From JBEBXQ01 sp040391535 (lineage in GTDB: Bacteria > Bacteroidota > Bacteroidia > Cytophagales > Spirosomataceae): DNA of 21,969 nt. This document shows, one piece after another, positions 15,828-21,969 of this stretch (position 1 is its first letter; each line of letters starts with the position of its first letter). The notes under the pieces were generated by a model. The model saw nothing but the letters and a program-made list of their open reading frames with translations. It was not told the DNA's origin and made no database searches. The stretch is from assembly GCA_040391535.1 (NCBI GenBank), contig JBEBXQ010000086.1:1-21969 (forward strand), read 5' to 3'. The translations under genes and the position numbers were made by a program.

Positions 15828-16421
15828 ATGTATTTTCATTTATTATCAGACTGTATTTTAATATTCACAGTAGGTTTTGTCATTGTTAAATGCTTTGGTT
15901 TGATTAATGTTTCCGAAAGAATTTTCTGGTCATTTTTTTTGCTGACAACCTTGCTGGTTCCCATAACGGAAATCCTGCAGGTAATGAATATGGGAAAATG
16001 GCAGCAGATACAGCAGTTTCTGGAGCATCTGAAGGCAGTGGCGGGCGGTATCGGGCTCATTGCCGGGTCGTGGTGCCTGGTGACCTTATCCGATTTCAAG
16101 CCGATTGTTTCCATCGGTGTCATGATGGTTGCACTGGTACTGTTTGTTGCTGTGATCAATTTTCAGGCAGGGATTATGGCCATTATCATTCTGCCGTTTT
16201 GTATCATTTTTGTGCTGGTCATAGCCTGCTGGGGCTTGCTCCGGAGGCGCAGAAGTGCATTGTGGCTCGTATTTGCAATGATGTTTCTGTCTCTGAGCCT
16301 CAAGAAAATGTATTTGCCCATTGGTATGGAACAGATTGAAATACAGCATTATCTGACAACCCTTTCTGTGCTTTTTATAGGATATGCGATTCAGAACAAA
16401 TATGTAATTTTGTTCAGATAA
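15828..16421 (+). CDS. Small multi-pass membrane protein of unknown function
   Basis: The 197-residue product is mostly hydrophobic, with about six transmembrane helices: residues about 4-24, 32-50, 70-88, 91-112, 113-134 and 141-157, plus a possible last one near 178-192. Short basic loops follow helix 5 (LLRRRRSA), which suggests the cytoplasmic side by the positive-inside rule. No motif that I recognise is present. The N-terminal third (IFWSFFLLTTLLVPITEILQVMNM) has the look of a sensor-type membrane module but lacks any kinase or DNA-binding domain. It is divergent to sucD and shares the 15755-15821 inverted-repeat region. The next gene follows after 69 bp on the same strand. Confidence 0.7.
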   Translation: MYFHLLSDCILIFTVGFVIVKCFGLINVSERIFWSFFLLTTLLVPITEILQVMNMGKWQQIQQFLEHLKAVAGGIGLIAGSWCLVTLSDFKPIVSIGVMMVALVLFVAVINFQAGIMAIIILPFCIIFVLVIACWGLLRRRRSALWLVFAMMFLSLSLKKMYLPIGMEQIEIQHYLTTLSVLFIGYAIQNKYVILFR

Positions 16422-16490
16422 ATAAGTGAAATTCATAGTGCAGGATATGTTATTTTCAGTGCAATAATTTTTACTAACCATCAGAGTGAT

Positions 16491-17171
16491 ATGAAAATTT
16501 CTTATTGGGGACATTCTTGTTTTTTAGTCGAATCAGGCGGAGTGAAAATACTTTTTGACCCTTTTATTACCCCTAATCCTTTGGCTTCGGAAATTAAGGC
16601 CGATACCATTGAAGCTGATTATATTTTTATTTCGCACGGCCATCAGGATCATACTTATGATGCCCTTGCCATTGCCAGAAGAACAGGTGCCACCGTAGTA
16701 GGGGTATGGGAGATTGCGGAATGGGCTGCTGCTAACGGAATTGAAAAAGTACACCCGATGAATATCGGTGGGAAATGGAATTTTGAATTCGGGAAGGTAC
16801 AGATGGTACAGGCAGTGCATTCAAGCAGTTTCCCGGATGGATCGTATGCAGGTTATGCTGCAGGTTTTGTGATGCAGATCGCCGACAAAACTTTTTATTA
16901 TGCAGGTGATACGGCATTATATAGTGATATGAAATATATCGGGGAAAAGTACAATCTGGATTTCGCGTTTTTACCTATTGGCAGCAATTTTACAATGGAT
17001 CCGGAAGATGCCCTGACAGCTGCAGCGTATGTCGGTACCACTAAAGTGATCGGTATGCATTATGATACGTTTCCTTATATTATTGTGGATCATCAGGCAG
17101 TAGTAAGCCAGGCCGTTGCTTCCGGTATTGACCTCACACTGATGTCCGTCGGACAAACGCTGGATATATAG
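16491..17171 (+). CDS. UPF0173 family metal-dependent hydrolase (metallo-beta-lactamase fold)
   Basis: The 226-residue protein has the complete metal-binding set of the metallo-beta-lactamase superfamily: HGHQDH at 49-54 (His49, His51, Asp53, His54), His110, Asp140 in YYAGDTALY, and His190 in VIGMHYDTF. The N-terminal MKISYWGHSCFLVESGGVKILFDPF is characteristic of the UPF0173/UlaG-like group, and length agrees with its usual 225-230 residues. The reaction is unknown; ester or phosphodiester hydrolysis is possible. It has no signal peptide and should be cytosolic. It ends only 6 bp from the end of the convergent TPR gene, with no hairpin terminator between them. Confidence 0.9.
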   Translation: MKISYWGHSCFLVESGGVKILFDPFITPNPLASEIKADTIEADYIFISHGHQDHTYDALAIARRTGATVVGVWEIAEWAAANGIEKVHPMNIGGKWNFEFGKVQMVQAVHSSSFPDGSYAGYAAGFVMQIADKTFYYAGDTALYSDMKYIGEKYNLDFAFLPIGSNFTMDPEDALTAAAYVGTTKVIGMHYDTFPYIIVDHQAVVSQAVASGIDLTLMSVGQTLDI

Positions 17172-17177
17172 CCTGCG

Positions 17178-18305
17178 CTACTTCTTCAGATATTCATTTG
17201 CCTCTTGCACAACTGATTTATATTCAGCTGTTTTGAGGCATTTTTTATAATATTCTTTTGCCTGAGTATAATTACCGCGGCTATGGGAAATCCGGCCAAG
17301 CCCCGCATAGGCCAGGGCATGGTATTCACTGGTAAACTGTTCGTTTACAGGTAATGAAACAGTTTTGTTATACAAGGTTTCGGCTTGGGTAAGGTTATGA
17401 TGAAATTTTTCCGCCAGATATGCCTGAAAAAGCTGAGTCCCCGGGTGATAGAGTGTTTGCTGTGGAAGTGGTTGTGTTTTCAGCAGCTTTTCCGCCTCAC
17501 TGTATTTTGCGTTATGTAACAGCGTTTCGATGTAGACCATCCGGTAAACAGGATTGTCCGGATATTCGTGATTCAGTTTACGGATATATTGTAAGGCAGT
17601 TGCTGGTCTGTTTTCGTACTCAAGTAAAATATGTACCAGGTAAAAACAGGCCTCAGCATTAGAAATAATAGCCTTTTGTGTTGCCAAACCCAGCTGCTCA
17701 ACTCCTTTTGTTTTACTGCCTTTTTTGAAGAACCAGATGACAGGTTTAATAATAGGTTTTTTCTCCGGATATACTTCCATATAGTAGTTATAGAGTCCGC
17801 TGGTAAAATAAAACTCAGGATTTTTCTGTACCATGGATTGCCCTCTGATCAGCGCGTTGTAGGCTTTTTTGGCTTCTAAGGCGGCTTTAAGCAGTTCATT
17901 CTGATAATTATAACACATGGCCAGATACCCCCTGGCCGCAATAGTATAGAATACGGCCTCGGGCTCCTGGCTGTCAGCTCCGAAATATTTGTCAATAGCC
18001 GTCAGGCATTCCTGTAAGGTTTTAATGTATAGCTGTAGTTCTTTCGGGTGATTCTGAATGGGCAGAAATTCCCAGTACATGCGGAAAGACTGAAGCAGCG
18101 GAATTACAGGATGCCCGGGATATTGTTTTTTCAGCTCATTTACATTGTGTTCTGCCTTTCTGAACTCAAAATTGTAAATAGAACTGATGCCGGCTTTGAC
18201 ATCCTTCAGCGCATCCTTGTCATTTAATAACTGGGCCTTTACCGGGTGAAAGCATAAAAACAGGAGAATTGCAAAATAACACGGAAAGTATTTAAGCACA
18301 TACAT
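17178..18305 (-). CDS. Exported tetratricopeptide-repeat protein
   Basis: I choose the ATG at 18305 (375 residues), because it directly opens a signal peptide (MYVLKYFPCYFAILLFLCFHPVKAQ). The frame is open up to an ATG at 18428, but that would add 41 residues ahead of the signal peptide. The mature protein has repeated helical pairs resembling TPRs, for example AIISNAEACFYLVHILLEYENRPATALQYIRKL, NPVYRMVYIETLLHNAKYSEAEKLL and the final ALAYAGLGRISHSRGNYTQAKEYYKKCLKTA. TPRs act as protein-binding scaffolds. I cannot name a partner; the periplasmic location is inferred from the signal peptide. It is divergent to the M16 peptidase gene and convergent with the UPF0173 gene. Confidence 0.75.
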   Translation of the reverse strand: MYVLKYFPCYFAILLFLCFHPVKAQLLNDKDALKDVKAGISSIYNFEFRKAEHNVNELKKQYPGHPVIPLLQSFRMYWEFLPIQNHPKELQLYIKTLQECLTAIDKYFGADSQEPEAVFYTIAARGYLAMCYNYQNELLKAALEAKKAYNALIRGQSMVQKNPEFYFTSGLYNYYMEVYPEKKPIIKPVIWFFKKGSKTKGVEQLGLATQKAIISNAEACFYLVHILLEYENRPATALQYIRKLNHEYPDNPVYRMVYIETLLHNAKYSEAEKLLKTQPLPQQTLYHPGTQLFQAYLAEKFHHNLTQAETLYNKTVSLPVNEQFTSEYHALAYAGLGRISHSRGNYTQAKEYYKKCLKTAEYKSVVQEANEYLKK

Positions 18306-18460
18306 ACAGTATTTCAAAATAGTCTTGGCAGTGTCCTTCCGGACGATTAGTTTTGTTTGTTGATTCAAATGCCGGCTGATGTCGGCCGTATACGTGTACG
18401 AAAGTATCTGTATCCTTTGACTCTCCATCTAAACACAGATCGTATATTTTTAGTTTTGGT

Positions 18461-19720
18461 ATGGTGCAATTCAGTCATTTTAATCTGGAAAATGGTTTAC
18501 GTGTGTATGTTCATGAAGATCATTCGACCCCGATGGCTGTTGTCAATGTATTATATAATGTGGGTTCCCGGGACGAACAGGAGGATAAAACGGGATTTGC
18601 GCATTTATTTGAACATCTGATGTTTGGCGGGTCTGCTCATATTCCCGGTTATGATGAACCTGTACAGCGCGTAGGAGGTGAAAACAATGCTTTCACCTCA
18701 CCAGATATCACTAATTACTATATTACACTTCCTGCGGTCAATCTGGAAACAGCTCTCTGGCTGGAATCAGACCGTATGCTGAGCCTTTCTTTTGATGAAG
18801 AGGTGCTGGAAGTACAGCGTAAAGTGGTTATTGAAGAATTTAAACAAAGATATCTCAACCAGCCTTATGGTGACCTGTGGCTTAAACTAAGGCCGCTTGC
18901 TTATCAGTCGCACCCTTATCGCTGGGCGACGATCGGAAAGGAAATTTCCCATATTGAAGATGCCAGGATGGATGATGTCAAAGCATTTTTCTTTAAATAT
19001 TATCGTCCTGACAACGCCATTCTGGTAGTGGCGGGTAATGTGCAGACCGGGGAAGTACAGAAGCTGGTTGAAAAATGGTTCGGATCCATACCCAAGGGTG
19101 ATATCAATGTGAGGAATCTGCCTGTGGAGTTACCACAGACGGCACCCAGGTTCCTGGAAACTTCTGCGAATGTGCCGTTGAATGCGATTGTCAAAGCGTG
19201 GCATATGCCGGGCAGATTTGACCCGGGATTTATAGCGGCTGACCTGCTTTCAGATATTCTTGGCAGAGGAAAGTCATCCCGGCTTTATCAGCAGCTGCTG
19301 AAAGAAAAGCCTCTGTTTAACAGCATTAATGCCAGTACTACTTCATCCCTCGATCCGGGGCTGATACTGATCCGCGGTTTTCTGAATCCTGGTGTAACAC
19401 CGGAAGAGGCTGATGACGCTATCAACGGGTTGCTGGCTGATTTTCTGGCTACCGGACCTACGGAGGATGAGGTAATAAAAGTTAAGAATCAGGCTGAAGC
19501 GACGCTGGCATTTTCGGAAGTAGAGTTATTAAACCGCGCCATGAATCTTGCCTATGCAGCCAATGCCGGTGATGCTGATCTGGTGAATCAGGACGCCGTA
19601 AAAATTGCAGCAGTGACATCACGTGAAATTCATGAAATGGCAGCAAAAATACTGGTACCGGAAAATTGTTCAACGATGTATTACAGATCGCAGGCCAACG
19701 GAAGCATAGACAGTAAATAA
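18461..19720 (+). CDS. M16 family zinc metallopeptidase
   Basis: The 419-residue protein has the inverted zinc motif HLFEH (His48, Glu51, His52) in TGFAHLFEHLMFGG, and a third zinc-ligand glutamate at 125 or 126 in VVIEEFKQR, about 74 residues later. The second half has the typical GRGKSSRLYQQLLKEKPL segment of the M16 C-terminal domain. Length and motifs fit the active subunit of the M16B group (mitochondrial processing peptidase-like), which cleaves small or unfolded peptides. There is no signal peptide, so it is probably cytosolic. In many Bacteroidota a catalytically dead M16 partner lies next door; none is seen here. ispF starts 11 bp after the stop, suggesting co-transcription. Confidence 0.93.
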   Translation: MVQFSHFNLENGLRVYVHEDHSTPMAVVNVLYNVGSRDEQEDKTGFAHLFEHLMFGGSAHIPGYDEPVQRVGGENNAFTSPDITNYYITLPAVNLETALWLESDRMLSLSFDEEVLEVQRKVVIEEFKQRYLNQPYGDLWLKLRPLAYQSHPYRWATIGKEISHIEDARMDDVKAFFFKYYRPDNAILVVAGNVQTGEVQKLVEKWFGSIPKGDINVRNLPVELPQTAPRFLETSANVPLNAIVKAWHMPGRFDPGFIAADLLSDILGRGKSSRLYQQLLKEKPLFNSINASTTSSLDPGLILIRGFLNPGVTPEEADDAINGLLADFLATGPTEDEVIKVKNQAEATLAFSEVELLNRAMNLAYAANAGDADLVNQDAVKIAAVTSREIHEMAAKILVPENCSTMYYRSQANGSIDSK

Positions 19721-19731
19721 ATTATTTTTCA

Positions 19732-20241
19732 GTGACAACTATTAAATTTCCGTTCAGAGTAGGATCAGGGTATGATGTACACCAGCTTGAAGAGGGGCAT
19801 CCTTTTTGGCTGGGTGGTATCCTTATTCCTCATACGCATGGGGCCAAAGGACATTCCGATGCCGACATTGTCTGCCATGTATTATGCGATGCCTTGCTGG
19901 GGGCTGCCAATATGCGGAATATCGGCTATCATTTTTCAGATAAGGATCCCGCCTGGAAAGGAGTGGACAGCAAAATTCTGCTGCAAAAAGTATTGGAAAT
20001 GATCCGGGAGAAGGGTTACGAGGTAGGGAATGTGGACGTGACGGTGGTTTTACAGGAACCAAAACTTAATCCGCACATTCCGGCTATGAAAAGCTGTCTG
20101 GCAGCGGTAATGCAAATCGAAGAAGATATAATTTCCATCAAAGCCACTACCTCAGAATGGATGGGCTTTGTGGGTAGAAAAGAAGGAATTTCAGCACATT
20201 GTGTGGCTTTAATTTATAACGAATCCTATATTAACAGGTAA
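19732..20241 (+). CDS. ispF: 2-C-methyl-D-erythritol 2,4-cyclodiphosphate synthase
   Basis: The 169-residue protein starts with GTG at 19732; no in-frame ATG occurs before the conserved core. Metal ligands Asp15 and His17 (GYDVHQL) and His49 (HSDADIVCHVLCDALLGA) are present, as are the YHFSDKDP loop and the KATTSEWMGFVGRKEGI C-terminal motif. The enzyme forms the cyclic diphosphate intermediate of the MEP isoprenoid pathway from CDP-ME 2-phosphate, as a homotrimer in the cytosol. The length is typical. It lies 11 bp after the M16 peptidase gene and 3 bp before the amidohydrolase gene. Confidence 0.97.
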   Translation: MTTIKFPFRVGSGYDVHQLEEGHPFWLGGILIPHTHGAKGHSDADIVCHVLCDALLGAANMRNIGYHFSDKDPAWKGVDSKILLQKVLEMIREKGYEVGNVDVTVVLQEPKLNPHIPAMKSCLAAVMQIEEDIISIKATTSEWMGFVGRKEGISAHCVALIYNESYINR

Positions 20242-20244
20242 CGG

Positions 20245-21381
20245 ATGATGAAAGCTTTTAAATTTTCAGGACTGGTTTTAGCGACAGCAGGCCTCTTTGC
20301 GGGCACAGGATGGGCGCAGCAGGGAAATGAACCTTTGGGTTTTGAAGAATATGACCCGGTTTCCACCCTGAAGGTCGAGGAAAATGTACTGCGCCGTGCC
20401 AGGTACCCGTTTATTGATGTCCATAATCATCAACCCCGAATGCCAACCCAGGACCTCAGGCAGCTGCAGGTGCAGATGGATAGCCTGAACATGGGGATTA
20501 TGGTGAATCTGAGCGGAAGAGGGTGGACGCAGGACTGGGACGAGGGAACGCAGCATCTGAATGCTTCCCTGAAAAATGCAAAAGATAACCTGCCGGGGCG
20601 TATGGTGGTTTTTACAAATCTGCAGTTTAAAGGTTTCGGAGAAAAGAGCTGGAGTGAAAAAGCTGTAAAACAGCTGGAGGCTGACGTAAAAGCAGGGGCG
20701 AAGGGCTTGAAAATATATAAGAACCTTGGCTTCAGTGGTTTAGTGGATGAAAAAGGGCAGCGAATTGCTGTAAATGATAAAAGACTCGACCCGGTGTGGG
20801 CCAAATGTGGCGAACTGGGTATTCCGGTATTGATCCATACGGCTGACGTACCTTCTTTCTGGGATCCGATGGACCGGTATAATGAAAGATGGCTGGAACT
20901 GAAACTGCATCCTAACCGAAGACGAAATCAGAATGATCCCGTTCCTTTCGAAGACCTGATCGGTGAGCAGCATGATATATTCCGGAAACATCCGAAAACT
21001 ACTTTTATTAATGCTCACATGGGTTGGTATCCCAATAATCTGAAAAAGCTGGACAGCCTGATGCAGGCGCTACCCAACATGTATGTGGAAATAGGTGCTG
21101 TTATAGCCGAACTGGGCCGTCAGCCGCGGACTGCCGGTAAATTTTTTGAAAAATGGCAGGACCGGATTCTGTTCGGAAAGGACAGTTGGGTGCCATCAGA
21201 ATATACCACTTACTTCAGAGTACTTGAAACGGAAGACGAGTATTTCCCTTACCATAAAAAATACCACGCTTTCTGGCGCATGTACGGTATGGGACTTTCT
21301 GATCAGGTGTTGAAAAAAGTGTACTATAAAAATGCGCTGCGTATCATTCCCGGACTGGATGCTTCCCAGTTTCCGGAATGA
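20245..21381 (+). CDS. Exported amidohydrolase family (amidohydrolase_2) protein
   Basis: The 378-residue product has a Sec signal peptide (MMKAFKFSGLVLATAGLFAGTGWAQQ, cleavage around residue 24). A second ATG follows directly at 20248. Metal/catalytic residues of the amidohydrolase superfamily are visible: His60 and His62 in FIDVHNHQ, Lys156 in GAKGLKIYKN, His198 in VLIHTAD, His258 in INAHMGWYPNN and Asp313 in LFGKDSW. The barrel resembles the amidohydrolase_2 family (decarboxylase/lactonase type); the substrate is unknown. The signal peptide puts it in the periplasm. Start is 3 bp after the ispF stop, so it is likely to be in the same transcript. Confidence 0.85.
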   Translation: MMKAFKFSGLVLATAGLFAGTGWAQQGNEPLGFEEYDPVSTLKVEENVLRRARYPFIDVHNHQPRMPTQDLRQLQVQMDSLNMGIMVNLSGRGWTQDWDEGTQHLNASLKNAKDNLPGRMVVFTNLQFKGFGEKSWSEKAVKQLEADVKAGAKGLKIYKNLGFSGLVDEKGQRIAVNDKRLDPVWAKCGELGIPVLIHTADVPSFWDPMDRYNERWLELKLHPNRRRNQNDPVPFEDLIGEQHDIFRKHPKTTFINAHMGWYPNNLKKLDSLMQALPNMYVEIGAVIAELGRQPRTAGKFFEKWQDRILFGKDSWVPSEYTTYFRVLETEDEYFPYHKKYHAFWRMYGMGLSDQVLKKVYYKNALRIIPGLDASQFPE

Positions 21382-21457
21382 AAAGCAAATGCTTCCTGAC
21401 AGTGAAAACAAAATTTACATATCATCAACTTTGAATTAAGATCGCCGGTCGTATCGC

Positions 21458-21969
21458 ATGGAAAGATTTACAGGTTTATTAGGTGTCGTTCTTATCCTGG
21501 GTTTGGCATATGCCTTATCAAATAACAGAAAAGCAATTAATTACCGCACCGTAGTTGTGGGTCTGGCGCTTCAGTTCAGTCTTGCGGTTTTTATATTGCG
21601 CACTTCTGTCGGACAAAATCTTTTTCAATGGCTCGGAAATTCGGTACAAAAGTTGCTTTCATTTTCAGATAGAGGCGCTGAATTTGTATTCGGAAGCCTA
21701 GTACAGAATGAACTGATGATGCAGGCTTTCGGAAAAGGACATGAATTCATCTTCTTTTTCAAGGTAATACCTACTATTATTTTTGTAGCGGTTCTGGTAA
21801 ATCTGATGTATCAGTTGGGTATTATGCAACGGGTAGTAGCGCTGATTGCCCGTCTGGTATATAAGCTGATGGGTGTAAGTGGTTCTGAAGCCCTGTCAAA
21901 TGTAGCCAGTACGTTTGTGGGTCAGGTGGAAGCACAGATCATGATCAAACCCTACCTGAAAACCATGAC
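21458..21969 (+). CDS. Concentrative nucleoside transporter (CNT family), 5' part
   Basis: The frame starts at ATG 21458 and stays open to the right edge, giving about 170 residues of an expected 400-430. The N-terminal segments are MERFTGLLGVVLILGLAYALSNNRKAINYRTVVVGLALQFSLAVFIL, then FVFGSLVQ, the KVIPTIIFVAVLVNLMYQLGIMQ helix and MGVSGSEALSNVASTFVGQVEA. This order matches the NupC/CNT family, cation-coupled nucleoside importers of the inner membrane. The substrate motif, GQTEAPL in well-studied members, reads GQVEAQI here (about residues 157-163). The C-terminal sodium- and nucleoside-binding half is outside the window. Confidence 0.85.
   Translation, partial: MERFTGLLGVVLILGLAYALSNNRKAINYRTVVVGLALQFSLAVFILRTSVGQNLFQWLGNSVQKLLSFSDRGAEFVFGSLVQNELMMQAFGKGHEFIFFFKVIPTIIFVAVLVNLMYQLGIMQRVVALIARLVYKLMGVSGSEALSNVASTFVGQVEAQIMIKPYLKTM

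Noticed and set aside
16086..16514. 142-codon open frame on the minus strand opposite the unknown membrane protein
   Set aside because: It is antisense to a better supported gene, is His/Cys/Gln-rich in a non-protein-like manner and has no domain pattern; a shadow frame.
18306..18428. N-terminal extension of the TPR protein
   Set aside because: It would put 41 residues before a standard signal peptide and fills the divergent promoter space of the M16 gene; start 18305 preferred.
20430..20804. 124-codon minus-strand frame within the amidohydrolase gene
   Set aside because: Composition is typical of an antisense shadow and the plus-strand gene has full catalytic motifs.

Overview
The window reads as chromosomal DNA of a member of the Bacteroidota, most likely a gliding or T9SS-bearing Cytophagales-type bacterium. 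This rests on the gldK-gldL-gldM-gldN set with a porP/sprF gene, on several TAnnTTTG-like (Bacteroidota -7) promoter elements, on the general lack of Shine-Dalgarno sequences, and on relaxed lipoprotein signals. No rRNA, tRNA, insertion sequence, phage gene or CRISPR array was seen, and gene density is high. The genus is inference only.

Left part (1-6650). The start of a SurA/PpiC-type peptidyl-prolyl isomerase lipoprotein runs off the left edge on the minus strand, followed by an agmatine deiminase family gene, also minus. A 309-bp divergent intergenic region separates these from a tight plus-strand operon of four genes: a sodium:solute symporter (SSS), a DapA/NanA-superfamily aldolase with an altered substrate-loop motif, a DUF3748 (YidR-like) beta-propeller lipoprotein and an AraC regulator. 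This looks like a self-contained uptake, cleavage and regulation module for a small organic acid or sugar acid whose identity cannot be read from sequence. It is the least characterised system here.

Central part (6661-15724, all minus strand). A perfect 23-bp hairpin separates the araC gene from the convergent type IX secretion/gliding cluster. In transcription order the minus-strand genes are sucD, a DUF4271 membrane protein, a HemD-like protein, porP/sprF, gldK, gldL, gldM and gldN. GldL/GldM form the proton-driven inner-membrane motor, GldK/GldN the periplasmic ring under the outer membrane, and PorP/SprF an outer-membrane partner. GldN carries an unusual DDGWGTPAP repeat insert.

Right part (15828-21969). 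A small unknown multi-pass membrane protein lies divergent to sucD across a region with an 11-bp inverted repeat. It is followed by a UPF0173 metal-dependent hydrolase, a convergent TPR protein with a signal peptide, and then a plus-strand run: M16 zinc peptidase, ispF (isoprenoid synthesis, GTG start), an exported amidohydrolase and the 5' part of a concentrative nucleoside transporter that leaves the window. The transporter has a variant of the nucleoside-binding motif.
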